DNA of 64,000 bases from Castor canadensis (GCF_047511655.1 NC_133402.1:62128951-62192950); one strand, 5' to 3'. Shown: positions 1-13,734, counted from the stretch's first letter. Made by a program: numbers and translations. Notes: generated by a model not told the origin, from the letters alone.

Positions 1-1224
1 ATGATACAGTAAGGGTTTGCTTGTTAATGCTATTCTTTAGCTGTGTAGCAACTAATACTTAGAACTCTTTGGCTCACAGAAGCTCTTGATCATCTCTCCT
101 CACACACGTGGGAGCCACCACAGACATTTTATCCAACATCACACTTGCTTCTTCTGGTCACACTTAGTAAACCACCAGCGGCCATCAGACTCAAGCTGTG
201 CCAGAAGTGCTTCCTAAGGAGTCTCAATCGCAGCTGCCTCTCCCTCCTCAAGCCTCTCTCTGAACAGGCTGGTCCCTTAGCACGTTGAGGGGCTGGCTGG
301 GGACTATACAGGCAATGTGCAGGGGAGACGGGGGGGGGGAAGGAAACCATGGCTTGGCAACAATCACAGGTGAGCTGGAAACCAAGCAGTGTTCCCATTC
401 CCGGTGGGTTCCAGTTTCTGGACCCAGATCTTTCTGAAGGCCTATGGAATTCCCATCCTTGAACTTCCCAAGATGTCCCTGAATCTTTATAGCAAACTCC
501 CTTTTTGTTTAAATCCCAAACAATGCTACATAAAAGTCTGAGAACAGCAAAGAAATGAAGTTGTTTATTTCCCTATACGCTATCCTCCTATTTATTTTAG
601 GGCGTAAGTCTTTACCCCTACTGGAAACAACTATTCCAAGGGAAGCAGACTCAAATGACAGGCTCAAGCAGAGAAAAGTTAAGTAACTTCATCAACACAC
701 GTAAAGTCTTAAGGAAGCACTATCAGGGAAGGCAACACACTTCTCAACATCTGAGCAAATACAAAAGAAGAAGCAAGCCAAAAAACGCAGTGACACACTT
801 AATAAGGCCATATAAGTCCCCAACAAGCAATGAAACAACTTTATTATGGAACCCCAAAGATAAGGGAAGCTGGAAGGTTTCTGGAGACAGCAATTTGCAG
901 CTGTTAAGAGCGACTGGCACTGATATACAGAATGCTGTCATGCTGAGAGTACTGTGTTCAATGCACATGTACAGAACAATGAGAAGTTCATGCTAGTAAG
1001 CCGAGTTTGATCGCCGGAGTAGAGAGGACAGGAAAAGCGCAGGCTCACTTTAAAAAGGTGCACATACTTACATGCTCTGCCGTCATGTCAGACTGTGTTC
1101 TGTTTAAGATTCGGTAAAGCCACTAAAAACACACAAAATCAAAAGCAAAAACCCTTCATCTTCAATAATTCCTTAAAAGAGTATCCTGTTAAAGGGAAAA
1201 AAAGGGGAATAGTGATGTAATAGT

Positions 1225-1415
1225 AACAGTAGGCAACATTTGTTATTTTCCACTGTGTGTCATGCATTGTTCTCTAAGAGAACTGTCCAAATTAATCTTC
1301 ACAACAGCATTATGAAATATGTGCCACTTTAATCCCCACTTTTCAGACAAAAACTGGGGTTTAGGGCAGTTGAGTAATTTGACTAAGTCAGCTCACAAGT
1401 GATGGAGCCCGAGCT
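1225..1415 (-). repeat. MIR-type SINE
   Basis: In reverse it shows AATCCCCACTTTTCAGACAA, GTTGAGTAATTTGAC and AGTGATGGAGCCCGAGCT, the reverse MIR pattern. Confidence 0.7.
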
Positions 1416-2767
1416 CTGAAATGTTATACTAATGTTACATTGCTTTAGATAACACACACTGGGCTGCTTGGAGAAAGGGATGATTCCAGGGCATGGCAGG
1501 AAATGCATGCGATAATGCCAGAACATCTCATGGTGCCTAAAGTAAAGATGGAGCCATGTGGAAAGTACATAGGGCCTAAAAATGCACCATTTGGGACAAC
1601 TGAGCACCAAAGTATCTAATGATAGTAACAGATTATAAACCCGATGACTAAAATAGTAATCCAAGATTATGAAGCATAACAGAAAGAGGAAAGCTTTTGT
1701 TGAATGCCAGCAAATAAATCTAAATGAATGATGCAGTCAGCCAGCCTCCAATGAATAACCATCATAAGAACCAATAAGGCGAGAATCGTCAACACGTGTA
1801 AAACTAGTTAGAGAAGGTGTGGTAAAGATGGGACATTTACACAGCCCTTAAATGTCTCCTTATAAAATACCTACTAATCCAAGTTCTCCAGTGAAGAAAC
1901 CTGGCACACGCTACTTTAGTGAAATGATCTAAGTTATCAACTTATCACCAATAGTGAGGCAAACCATCATATGTGCTTTAAGTGCACTGAGATGGATAGA
2001 CTGTCATTGAGAGGCATTTCTGTTCAACATGCAGAATCTAATTAGGAGGAAATAGCAGAGCAATCCAAATAGGAGGGCATTTTATAAAATAGTGGCCTGA
2101 ATTCTTCAAAAACATTAGTGTCAGAAAAAGCAATGGAAGGCTAAGCAACAGTTCAGACTTAGGGAGAGTAAAGCCAGGAAAACTTAAGTCAGTGTGTGAC
2201 CCCAGGAAGCATCAGAAAAATGTGATGGCTGTGAAGACTGTAACTGGGGTGACTGGAGATAACGAGAGCCACAGACTGGGTAAAAGTAGGTTCCACTTAT
2301 ATTCCTGATTTAGTTGGGGAATTGTGAGGTTTTCTCTAAGTAAGGGTCCTTTTCTTTAAAAACAAAAGCACACTAAAATACTTAGGAAGGGAGGGATATG
2401 ATTACCAGAGCTCTCTCAGTTGATGAAAAAACATACCTGAATACATGGAGGAAGTGAGGACAGTGAGGCACAATGGAAAGTCATTTACAATTGGTGACTC
2501 TGGAGCTAAAGGGTATTCAGGAGCTCTTTGCCCTGTTTTTTAACTTTAATTTTAAAATTATTTCAAAATTAAATCTTTAATAAGGTGGATATAGTAAATC
2601 TGAACTTTGAAAAGATAAATAATGGAAGCTAAATGAAATGGGGGCTCCAAATGTCTGCTTTATAGAAGCGAATCTGAATCTACAATTTAAATGGAAGTAA
2701 AAGAAAAAGGTGTTTTTAGTTTTCAATATAGCAGAATCTGTAATTTTTCAATGATAAATTAAAAATA

Positions 2768-2970
2768 AGCCAGGCACCAGTGGCTCATGCCTGTAATCCT
2801 ATCTACTCAGGAGGCAGAGATCAGGAGGATTGAAGTTCGAGAGTTTGTGACCCCCATCTCGAAAAAATCCATTACAAAAAAAGGTCTGGTGGACTGGCTC
2901 AAGGTGAAGGCCCTGAGTTCAAGCCCCAGTACTGCAAAATAATAATAATAGTAGTAATAATAATAAAAAA
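2768..2970 (+). repeat. B1-ID composite SINE
   Basis: A B1/7SL-like head (GTGGCTCATGCCTGTAATCC) is followed by an ID-like tail (CCCTGAGTTCAAGCCCCAGT) and an (AAT)n tail. This is the type pattern for the other composites listed. Confidence 0.85.
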
Positions 2971-3205
2971 CTCCAAGTAAAATCTGAACTGCAACTACAC
3001 TTCTGCTTTCCTACTGTATCTGCACAATGTCTCCTGAGACTTCATCTCAAAATCAGGCTCCTATAACAGATCTGTTTGACACTTATCAATTATTCAAATT
3101 AAATGAGGTAAACAACAGGCACAAGTTTGCCCCATTCGACAACCTACCTAACATACTCAAACTAGGAATTTGACGGATTATATTTTGAAGAGTAATTAAT
3201 CAATT

Positions 3206-3272
3206 TTTTTTTGTGGTGCAAAGGCCTTGAGCATGCTAGGCAAACACTCTACCCCTGAGATCCATCCCAAGT
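3206..3272 (-). repeat. ID-like SINE, short
   Basis: A poly-T start is followed by GCATGCTAGGCAAACACTCT and the reverse A-box region. Confidence 0.65.
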
Positions 3273-3949
3273 AGCCATTCGACCTAATGGATCTATGTAG
3301 AAATGTGTACCTACTAGATGTGAAAATTTTCTTTAAGTACAAATTTATAAAATTTGTCCAAATATGTTATCACCAAGAAATTAGCAACAAATTTGGAAGA
3401 GATTACATACAGATGGTAGCATCTGCCACACTGCAAAGTGGTAATCAACATTTCCCCTTGTTTTTGTATTGTTGTGCTTGGTGGGGGTACACTGTGATAT
3501 TTTACACAAGTTCTCACTATATATCATAGTTGAATTCACCCCGTCTATCATTCTCCTTTACCTCCCTCCCCCAACAATTTTTTTTAAAAAGTAAAAAATC
3601 ATGTAAGTAAAAAATAAAATTATATTATTACTTAAAACATCTCACAAATGTAAAATATTTATAAGTGAGTGATAATGAACATAACAAAAAATATTTAGAA
3701 CTAAAGTAATGATGAAAATAATAAGAATTGCAAAGTCTACCTGAACTAGTACTCAAAGGTATATTTACATTTCTTTTATTCATTAAGCCAGTAATTCAAA
3801 AGATTTAAAGGAAGAGTGGAAGCTCAACGAAGGAGGATGAAAAGAACAAGCAGAAACTAATGAAACAGAAAAAAATCAATATTCGAGCTGGTTTTCAGTG
3901 TCCTGCTCATGGAGGAATCGCACAGATAAAGCAGCGGTGCAGCAGACTG

Positions 3950-4075
3950 CAGAGAGCATGGACTCTGGCTCGAGCTCAGTTCCACCACAGAGCAGCTGTG
4001 TGATCCTGACCACATAAGTTAACCTCTTAGAGCGTCAGTGTCATCACTGAAAAACTGGAACGCTGAGTGTGCAGT
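3950..4075 (+). repeat. MIR SINE
   Basis: It holds the MIR core: CAGCTGTGTGATCCTGACCA, TTAACCTCTTAGAG and CATCACTGAAAAACTGG. Confidence 0.75.
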
Positions 4076-4849
4076 AACTTTAGGAGTGAATTTGGTAAAG
4101 GTGAATTTCACCATCTCTGCCAAATCAGTGTGCCAAATGTCCTCCAGTTTATACATAACCACTCTGAATACTCCTAACCACAGAAGGTTCAATTCAAAAA
4201 ATTTTAGGATTACTTTATAACCTTCTGAAATATAGGTGTGACAAAAAACCATTAATGAAGTCTTTTCCATCCAAAGTATGGTTTAAACATGTTAAGTTTA
4301 GAAACCTTCTATGAATCTTCCCAAGGCAGAAACTATTCTATACCCATTGAAGGTGCTGATGTGTCCAACTAAAACACTATACATCCCCCTAAATTCCTCC
4401 CAGAGGGCTGACCATAGGACATGACAGCATTCTGGCCAATGAAATACAAGCATTCATTGTTGGAGTGAACCGTGAGATGTCCCTTTTCCCCCTTCTCCCT
4501 ACTTTTTGTGCCCAGAACATGGCTACAGCTGCTTATCTCTGTGGCCTGCTTCATTTCTGTGTTCAGCATTCAGCATCGGGCTGTTTCCTAAAGCCCGGGC
4601 TACTTAGTGGCACTGTGCTAGTCAAGCAAATAAAACCAAATGAATGTAACACGACCATTTCAGCACACAGTAGTTCAGAGTCTATACCAACAAAAATACT
4701 GCTTAGCTGCATTAGCGAGTTTACGCAAGGAAGTGCACCTTTGGGTGGTACTCCTTTGCATCCCCTCGCCAGAGCTCAGGACAAGTTGGAATCTCTAACT
4801 GTTGCCTAAATGGAAAATTCTGCAGAGAGACAAACTGCATGGATTTACT

Positions 4850-4985
4850 GAGTAAATTTACCTGAATGTCTCTGGGCCTCAATTTCTTTATCTGCAAAAC
4901 AGTAATAGTATCTATTTAATTAAATGGGTCAATAGGTGTAAAATTACAAGACACTGACTAGCACAAGGTAAGCAAGCAATGTCAG
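4850..4985 (+). repeat. MIR SINE
   Basis: It shows TCTCTGGGCCTCAATTTC, TTATCTGCAAAACAGTAATA and the usual downstream tail. Confidence 0.7.
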
Positions 4986-6070
4986 GGAAAAAACAGTTCA
5001 CTGATTTCTCAGGATAAATTAAAGCTTCTTCCAAAATAAACAACATATAATCTGCACACGGCAGAAATGAAAACTATTACAATATAAATCCATTTATACA
5101 ACAGGAAAAAGGAAAAATGTTTAAATGTGGTTAAGAAAACCCATTGAAAATTACCAAGAGTAGGCAATACACTCTGCAATCATTGTCTCACTCAGCAAAT
5201 ACTGAGCACCCTCCCGACCCTGCCATCCCCTACCCTCTCTGTGCAAGGCACTAGCACATGTCCTGGAGCAGCACACAGATGACACAGGCCAAAACAAACT
5301 CAGACAGAGGTTTCTTCTTCCTTCCCTTGCTTCCTCCCTCCCAAAAGCTCAAATGTAATAAAATTAGATTTAGATGAACATTACAAGAAGAGATGTGACT
5401 GTGATACAGACCTCCTTCATTCAATTAAAAATTAAGAAATAACACTTGACTTTGAGCAATAATTTATAACCTACAAAACAGACTTCGAAGTATTTTTAAA
5501 GCTTCTTTCTTTAATATTGTCTTTAACCTAATAATTATTTACAATATATGACTTAAACTTTCCAAAGTGTCTAGAAAGTAAAAGTGGCACCAGCTATTTC
5601 AAGATGCTGCCATCTTTGGCAGTGCTGGTGGCTCTCAGAGACAGGCCAGTCGTGTGCACTGATGTGTGGTTCATCCATACTCCCTGCCGCCAGGTCTTCT
5701 GTTAGTTAGAAACATAGGTGGATTTCTTCCTCCAGCTTCATGAGCACATTCTGTCAAGCTCACAAATTCAATCTTTTGACCTCACCATCTGCCATGACCT
5801 CATCAAGCTCCACACAATGCCACTCCCACAGATGGTCTAAAACACAGGCCCATTTCTTTCCCAATCACAATTTAGTAGCTCTGGCCACAAAGCCTTTTAA
5901 ATGGTACACTAATGAAAATACAAAGAAAGCAAAAATAATTCCAGAGAAACGTGTCAAATCAGCCAGTAGTATCACTTGAATCAGGGTTTGTAGACTTTCT
6001 AATACTAAAATAAAAGATGCTACTAGAATTGAATTTCAGCACAGACAGTGTATTTAAATGGCAGACATTA

Positions 6071-6410
6071 CTTTTTTTTTTTTTTTTTGGTGCTACTGGA
6101 GTTTGAACATAGGGCCTTGAGCGTGTGAGGCAAGCATTTGCCACTTGAGCCACCCTCTGGCCCGTTCTGCTTTGGGTTATTTTTTAGATAGGTTCTCACA
6201 GTTTTTTTTCTGGGCTGTCCCCAGACCATGACCCTCCTACCTACACCTCCCTCTGAGATGGAACCACAGATACATGCCACCACACCTGACTTCTTTGTTG
6301 AGATGGGATCTTGCTAACTTTTTGCCCAGGGCTGGCAATGAACCACAATCCTTCCAATCCCTGCCTCCCTTATAGCCGGGATTACAGTTGTGAGCCACCA
6401 CACCCAGCAT
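6071..6410 (-). repeat. B1-ID composite SINE (long form)
   Basis: It starts with poly-T, then the reverse ID-like part, and ends with GGGATTACAGTTGTGAGCCA. Confidence 0.85.
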
Positions 6411-6469
6411 AGACATTACTAATTTTAAACACACACTCATGATTCAAATTTTATAAAAAATGTAAAACA

Positions 6470-6685
6470 AGGGCTATGCATGTAGCTTAGTGATGGAGCA
6501 CTTGCCTAGCATGTCGGAGGCCTGAATTCAATTCCTAGCACCACAAAATAAATAAATAAACAAATAAATAAAGCAAGAAACAAATACCAGCCATGCTGGG
6601 AGTGTAGCCCAGTGGCAGAGCACATGCAGGCCGTGGGTTGGATCCCAGTACCAACCCACCCCCAAAGTAAAACCAAACAAAAAAT
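6470..6685 (+). repeat. Two tandem ID-like SINEs
   Basis: One unit lies at 6470-6588 with an (AAAT)n tail, and a second at 6592-6685. Both have A- and B-box regions. Confidence 0.75.
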
Positions 6686-6756
6686 ATCAGGCAAAACTCC
6701 ACCTGTCAGAGGCAACTACAGTAACATTTAGGCATCCCTTCCTTCAGTACTCTCTC

Positions 6757-6815
6757 TGTGGAATTTGAACTCAAGGCTTCACGCTTGCTCAGCAGGCACC
6801 TGAGCTGAGCCCCAG
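6757..6815 (-). repeat. ID-like SINE fragment
   Basis: The B-box side is retained: TTTGAACTCAAGGCTTCACG. Confidence 0.55.
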
Positions 6816-7399
6816 CTCCCTCTCTGTGAACTTCTGCTTTGAAACATGGCCTTAATTAGAAGATCCGTTCATAAAAAAAGTGATACTAAGCAGCTTTTTG
6901 GGGAATGCTCCTTTGGTGCCTCATATGTTTGACATCAAAGACACCACAACACTAGCAGTTAAACATTATTACTGTCTTACAGAATTGAGGTATTTTCTTA
7001 ATTATTAAGTGGATAAATGGCAGTGCCAGAGTATGAACCCAGGCCCACGATGGGACAGCCAGCAGCCATGTTCATAACAATTGTGATACTTCACAAAATA
7101 TGTGAGCAGAGATACAATAAAAATACCCTCAAACTATTAAAATGAGATATTACTGTTATAAGAAACTTACTATACCAAAGAATCCATTCAAATTCCATAA
7201 GAGACAAATCACTTATCCCTGGGTTAGGTTTTTTTCCCCTTTTTATTTTCAATATTAAAGTTTTCTTTAGTTTTTGAGTATTAAAATTTCTCCATTTTTT
7301 ATAGCTGTATACTATTCCTTCACATCATTATACTGTAATTTATTGCAGTAGCCCCAGTGATGAACATTTAGATTTCCTAAGTTTTTAACCTGGTGAGAA

Positions 7400-7870
7400 T
7401 CACATTTTAATGAGTGAGCTACTTGATGTGGTCTCATCTGATCCAGTCTCTGACAACCTCTGCTGTTCTGTACTGACCCTTTCCTGAACTCTTTGCTGAT
7501 CCAGTTCCACTGGCTTTTTGTGAGTTCTTCCTGCCTCTGTACATGCTCTCTTCTCCCTGGAACTTTTACCTCACATTCCCTGACTTCAGATATCACTTCT
7601 GCAAGGAAAACCATTTCTTTTCCTCCCCCACCTTCACCTCCATTAGGCAGAGGTTTCTAATTACTGCTCTCCCACCTTCTCTTTCACAGAACACATTCAG
7701 CTGACATCACACTTTTATTGGTGAGGTATAGACTGTGGTCTGCCTCTGCCCTGAAGTGCAAGCTTCACGATGGCAGGACCCCATCCATCTAGCTCACTGC
7801 TACATGTCCAGTACCTGGTACGTAGCTGGAGTTCAAGAAACATTTGTCAAATGAACTATGTGCCATGTAT
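7400..7870 (+). repeat. L2 LINE 3' fragment
   Basis: The 3' end has the L2 pattern: CAAGCTTCACGATGGCAGGA, GTCCAGTACCTGGTACGTAG and AAACATTTGTCAAATGAAC. The upstream part has the ATGCTCTCTTCTCCCTGGAA segment. Confidence 0.7.
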
Positions 7871-8121
7871 GAAATCCTACTTAATATGACTTGGCCGCAG
7901 CAGACAAGAAGAAGGTGAACTTTAACATACTCGTGCAGCTGAAATGTCAGTTAGCTGCATAGCAGAACTCTGAGTGCCATTTTCCACCATGAACAAAAGC
8001 TCATGGAGCCAGCATTATATTGTGTTCATTTGTTTTTTATCATGGAAAAATATTTTACTAGAATACATATAGCTTCACTAATTTTCACGTGAAAGAAATG
8101 GTAGGGAAGATTTTCTTTTAA

Positions 8122-8208
8122 AGACAATGGCAGAGGCTGACTGGCTCTGAACTCTCAATTCTCTTGCCTCAGACCCCTCAAGTACTGGGATTATAGGCTG
8201 TCTGCCAC
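8122..8208 (-). repeat. B1-like fragment
   Basis: It ends with TACTGGGATTATAGGCTGTC, the reverse of a B1 start. Confidence 0.55.
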
Positions 8209-8309
8209 CATGCCTTGTTTAAGATTAAATTTTTTTTTAAACTTTTTTTTTTTTTACTATAAACTACTCTCCTACAGAACCACTGGGTTTTTCTTTGTTT
8301 GTTTTTGTT

Positions 8310-8392
8310 TTTGTGTGGTGCTAGGGATTGAACTCAAGACCTCATGCATACTAGGTAAGAGTTCTACCACTGAGCTACATCCCCAGCCCTGC
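8310..8392 (-). repeat. ID-like SINE
   Basis: GGTGCTAGGGATTGAACTCA to CACTGAGCTACATCCCCAGC. Confidence 0.8.
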
Positions 8393-8435
8393 ACTGTACA
8401 CTAAAAAAGAACAACAACAAAAAGTCTGCTTCAGT

Positions 8436-8668
8436 AGCCCAAGCTATAATTCTAGCTACTCAGAAGATGGAAATGGGGATCACAGTTCAAGGTCAGCCTG
8501 GCCAAAAGTTCATGAGCCCCCACCTCAACCAATGGCTGAGTGTGGTGCCATGCACGAACTGAGACCCTTTCTCAACATAATCAATGTGAAAAGGGGCAGG
8601 GAGATGTAGCTCAAGTGGTAGAGCACCTGCCCAGCAAGCACAAGGTACAGCAAAAAAAAAAAAAAAAG
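8436..8668 (+). repeat. B1-ID composite SINE
   Basis: A diverged B1-like head, an ID-like tail (GATGTAGCTCAAGTGGTAGA), then poly-A. Confidence 0.75.
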
Positions 8669-8739
8669 CTAAATAATTTGTATGGTCATTGTTCACTTTT
8701 TAAAACTGAAAAAAAATTTCCAAATTTAATAAGCAATAT

Positions 8740-8842
8740 GATTTTCTTTTTTGGTGGCAATGGGGTTTGAACTCAGGGCATCAAGCTTCCTAGGCAGGCG
8801 GTCGGTCATACAGCTGGAGACACTCTGCCAGCAGCGATGTGA
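8740..8842 (-). repeat. ID-like SINE
   Basis: GGCAATGGGGTTTGAACTCA with CTAGGCAGGCGGTCGGTCAT. Confidence 0.7.
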
Positions 8843-9584
8843 TTTTTTAAACATAACGTTCTCAGTAAATCTGCTTATCTTCATTTTTCATTCTAAAAGA
8901 CAATTATTCTTAGCAAAGGGATATGGTGATGGGAAGCTGACAGGCTAGGCACTGGTGTGGACGAGTGCATTGCCAAGAAATTGTCAACCCACTTCACCAA
9001 GCAAATCCCCCAAGGTGGGATTCCTCCCTCCTACCCTAGGGCAAAACTTCATTGTTCATGTGGTTATGTATGGTTCTACAATAAAACCTAGAGCATACTT
9101 TCATTTCAAATACATGGAACATTTAACAGATTACCAATATTTATTTGTTCTTAATTACTGAAAACAGAAGTCTCAGAGAAAATACTCATTTCTGCCTCTA
9201 CCTGAAGAAGTAATATTAAATGAGAGTGCCCAAATTTAGAACAAAATCACATTGTAAGATCCTGCCCAAGCCATAGTTGAAATGGAACTCTCTGACTGAT
9301 GCACAGTAACACACAGATCAGATCATCAGTCACACATAGTCGCATTGCCACTTCAGCATAGCTGTCCTAACGCAAATGTTAGGATTTACCCTTACTTGAT
9401 CCATCACAACAAGCTAGCTAAGTTTTTAAAACAGTATTGATGTGTTGATATAAACTTACACTGAAAAAAGGCACACAAGCATGAAATGTTCAACTTGCCC
9501 AAGAGTCCAAGAAGACAAAATGCAGCAATCAAAAGGAAGCAATCAGACACTTGGAGTAGGATTCCAGCAGCTCAAAGGAAAAGA

Positions 9585-10283
9585 GCAAGAACTGACAAAT
9601 GGGACTGCACCCGATTAAGTAGTTTTTACACAGCAAAGGATCAAGGTAAAGAGGCAGCCTACACAGTGGGAGAAAATCTTTGCCAAGTGTTCATCTGAAA
9701 AAGAATTGATATCCAGAATATATAAAAAACATGAAAAATTAAAGCAAAAGCAGAAATAATCCAATAATAAGTAGACGAATAGAACAGGCAAGTTTTCAGA
9801 AGAAGAAATACATATGGCCAAAAGACAAATGGAAGAAGTGCTCAGTATCTTTAGTCATAAAGGAAATACAGATCAAAATGACACTGAGATTCCATCTCAC
9901 CTCAATCAGAATGACTGCCATCAATAAAACAAGCAACAAATGCAAGGGAGGATGAAGACGGTGGTGAGGAAGGAACTCTCAACCACTAAAGTAGTATGGA
10001 GGCTCCTCAAAAAATTGAAAACTAGCGCTGGCACATGACCCTGCTATACTGTTCTTGGGCATATACCCAAAGAAAGCGTACAGTAGAGACACATGGACAC
10101 CCAGGTTCATTGAAGCAGTATTCACAATAACCAAGCTAAGGATTCAGCCAGGTTCCCACCAGCAGACAAATGAATAAAGAAAATATGGTACATACATAGT
10201 GGAACATTAGTCTTGCATAAAAAAGAATGAACTTATGTCATTTGCAGGAAAATGGATGCAACTGGAGATGACTCAAGTGAAAT
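9585..10283 (+). mobile_element. Old L1 3' part, left piece
   Basis: This is degraded L1 ORF2 C-terminal sequence: DKWDCTRLSSFYTAKD near 9597, then the usual HLTPVR-like and cysteine-tail regions with stops. It is interrupted by the younger L1 and continues at 13735. Confidence 0.75.
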
Positions 10284-10296
10284 AAACCAGAATGAG

Positions 10297-11945
10297 GAAT
10301 TCCTAGCCAGAGCAATTAGGCAAGAAGAAGGAATAAAAGGAATACAAATAGGTAAAGAAACTGTCAAAATATCCCTATTTGCAGATGACATGATCCTATA
10401 CGTTAAAGACCCAAAAAACTCTACTCAGAAGCTTCTAGACATCATCAATAGCTATAGCAAGGTAGCAGGATATAAAATGAACATAGAAAAATCATTAGCA
10501 TTTCTATACACTAACAATGAGCAAACTGAAAAAGAATGTATGAAAACAATTCCATTTACAATAGCCTCAAAAAAAAATCAAATACCTAGGTGTAAACCTA
10601 ATAAAAGATGTGAAAGAACTCTACAAGGAAAACTATACACTTCTGAAGAAAGAGATTGAGGAAGACTATAGAAAGTGGAGAGATCTCCCATGCTCATGGA
10701 TTGGTAGAATCAACATAGTAAAAATGTCAATACTCCCAAAAGTAATTTACATGTTTAATGCAATTCCCATCAAAATCCCAATGACATTCATTAAAGAGAT
10801 TGAAAAATCTGTTAAATTTATATGGAAACACAAGAGGCCACGAATAGCCAAGGCAATACTCAGTCAAAAGAACAATGCAGGAGGTATCACAATACCTGAC
10901 TTCAAACTATATTACAAAGTAATAACAATAAAAACAGCATGGTACTGGCACAAAAACAGACATGAAGACCAGTGGAACAGAATAGAGGACCCAGATATGA
11001 AGCCACACAACTATAACCAACTTGTCTTTGACAAAGGAGCTAAAAATATACGATGGAGAAATAGCAGCCTCTTCAACAAAAACTGCTGGGAAAACTGGTT
11101 AGCAGTCTGCAAAAAACTGAAACTAGATCCATGTATATCACCCTACACCAAGATTAACTCAAAATGGATCAAGGATCTTAATATCAGACCCCAAACTCTT
11201 AAGTTGATACAAGAAAGAGTAGGAAATACTCTGGAGTTAGTAGGTATAGGTAAGAACTTTCTCAATGAAACCCCAGCAGCACAGCAACTAAGAGATAGCA
11301 TAGATAAATGGGACCTCATAAAGCTAAAAAGCTTCTGTTCATCAAAAGAAATGGTCTCTAAACTGAAGAGAACACCTACAGAGTGGGAGAAAATATTTGC
11401 CAACTATACATCAGACAAAGGACTGATAACCAGAATATAGAGGGAACTTAAAAAACTAAATTCTCCCAAAACTAATGAACCAATAAAGAAATGGGCAAGT
11501 GAACTAAACAGAACTTTCTCAAAAGAAGAAATTCAAATGGCCAGAAAACACATGAAAAAATGCTCACCATCTCTAGCAATAAAGGAAATGCAAATTAAAA
11601 CCACGCTAAGATTCCACCTCACCCCTGTTAGAATAGCCATCATCAGCAACACCACCAACAACAGGTGTTGGCGAGGATGTGGGGGAAAAAGGAACCCTCT
11701 TACACTGCTGGTGGGAATGTAGACTAGTACAACCACTCTGGAAAAAAATTTGGAGGCTACTTAAAAAGCTGGACATCGATCTACCATTTGATCCAGCAAT
11801 ACCACTCTTGGGGATATACCCAAAAGACTGTTACTCCAGAGGCACCTGCACATCCATGTTTATTGCGGCACTATTCACAATAGCCAAGTTATGGAAACAG
11901 CCAAGATGTCTCACCACTGACGAATGGATTAAGAAAATGTGGTAT
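10297..11945 (+). mobile_element. Young L1-a, ORF2 RT to C-terminal part
   Basis: This is 5'-truncated L1 with the RT catalytic motif FADD (10378-10389). The reading is open to about 10570, shifts at an A-run (about 10570-10580), then stays open to a stop at 11438-11440. The fingers and EN domains are missing. L1-a is bounded outside by 13-bp duplications AAACCAGAATGAG (10284-10296 and 13722-13734). It is interrupted at 11945 by a second L1 and resumes at 13072. Confidence 0.9.
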
Positions 11946-13056
11946 AAAGAAATGGGCAGGTGAACTAAACAGAACTTTCTCAAAAGAAGAAATTCAAATG
12001 GCCAGAAAACACATGAAAAAATGCTCACCATCTCTAGCAATAAAGGAAATGCAAATTAAAACCACACTAAGATTCCACCTCACCCCTGTTAGAATAGCCA
12101 TCATCAGCAACACCACCAACAACAGGTGTTGGCGAGGATGCGGGGAAAAAGGAACCCTCTTACACTGTTGGTGGGAATGTAGACTAGTACAACCACTCTG
12201 GAAAAAAATTTGGAGGCTACTTAAAAAGCTGGACATCGATCTACCATTTGATCCAGCAATACCACTCTTGGGGATATACCCAAAAGACTGTTACTCCAGA
12301 GGCACCTGCACATCCATGTTTATTGCGGCACTATTCACAATAGCCAAGTTATGGAAACAGCCAAGATGCCCCAGCACTGATGAATGGATTAAGAAAATGT
12401 GGTATCTATACACAATGGAATTTTATGCAGCCATGAAGAAGAACGAAATGTTATCATTCGCTGGTAAATGGATGGAATTGGAGAACATCATTCTGAGTGA
12501 GGTTAGCCTGGCTCAAAAGACCAAAAATCGTATGTTCTCCCTCATATGTGGACATTAGATCAAGGGCAAACACAACAAGGGGATTGGACTATGAGCACAT
12601 GATAAAAGCGAGAGCACACAAGGGAGGGGTGAGGATAGGTAAGACACCTAAAAAATTAGCTAGCATTTGTTGCCCTTAATGCAGAGAAACTAAAGCAGAT
12701 ACCTTAAAGCAACTGAGGCCAATAGGAAAAGGGGACCAGGAACTAGAGAAAAGGTTAGATTAAAAAGAATTAACCTAGAAGGTAACACCCACGCACAGGA
12801 AATCAATGTGAGTCAATGCCCTGTATAGCTATCCTTATCTCAACCAGCAAAAACCCTTGTTCCTTCCTATTATTGCTTATACTCTCTACAACAAAATTAG
12901 AAATAAGGGCAAAATAGTTTCTGCTGGGTATTGGGGGGGGGAGAGGAAGGGGGCAGAGTGGGTGGTAAGGGAGGGGGTGGGGGCAGGGGGGAGAAATGAA
13001 CCAAGCCTTGTATGCACATATGAATAATAAAAGAAAAATGAAAAAAAAAAAAAAAA
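11946..13056 (+). mobile_element. Young L1-b nested inside L1-a
   Basis: This 5'-truncated copy holds the ORF2 C-terminus (open 11998-12558, ending ...KNRMFSLICGH), a G-rich 3' UTR and a poly-A tail (13038-13056). An exact 15-bp target duplication AAGAAAATGTGGTAT flanks it at 11931-11945 and 13057-13071. Confidence 0.92.
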
Positions 13057-13071
13057 AAGAAAATGTGGTAT

Positions 13072-13721
13072 CTATACACATGGAATTTTATGCAGCCATG
13101 AAGAAGAACAAAATGTTATCATTCGCTGGTAAATGGATGGAATTGGAGAACATCATTCTGAGTGAGGTTAGCCTGGCCCAAAAGACCAAAAATCGTATGT
13201 TCTCCCTCATGTGTGGACATTAGATCAAGGGCAAACACAACAAGGGGATTGGAGTATGAGCACATGATAAAAGCGAGAGCACACAAGGGAGGGGTGAGGA
13301 TAGGTAAGACACCTAAAAAACTAGCTAGCATTTGTTGCCCTTAATGCACAGAAAGTAAAGCAGATACCTTAAAGCATCTGAGGCCAATAGGAAAAGGGGA
13401 ACAGGTACTAGAGAAAAGGTTACATCAAAAAGAATTAACCTAGAAGGTAACACCCACGCACAGGAAATCAATGTGAGTCAATGCCCTGTATAGCTATCCT
13501 TATCTCAACCAGCAGAAACCCTTGTTCCTTCCTATTATTGCTTATACTCTCTCTACAACAAAATTAGAAATAAGGGCAAGATAGTTTCTGCTGGGTATTG
13601 GGGGGGGAGGGGGTGGAGTGGGTGGTAAGGGAGGGGGTGGGGGCAGGGGGGAGAAATGAACCAAGCCTTGTATGCACATATGAATAATAAAAGAAAAATG
13701 AAAAAAAAAAAAAGAAAAAAG
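13072..13721 (+). mobile_element. Young L1-a, 3' end
   Basis: This is the ORF2 end, G-rich 3' UTR (13599-13652) and A-rich tail of L1-a, separated from its body by L1-b. Confidence 0.9.
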
Positions 13722-13734
13722 AAACCAGAATGAG

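Noticed and set aside
11484..12410. Apparent 460-bp tandem duplication
   Set aside because: Poly-A tail and 15-bp target duplication show that it is a nested L1 insertion.
10252..12558. Open frames that look like genes encoding RT-like proteins
   Set aside because: They are fragments of L1 ORF2 (FADD motif, C-terminal cysteine region), not host genes.
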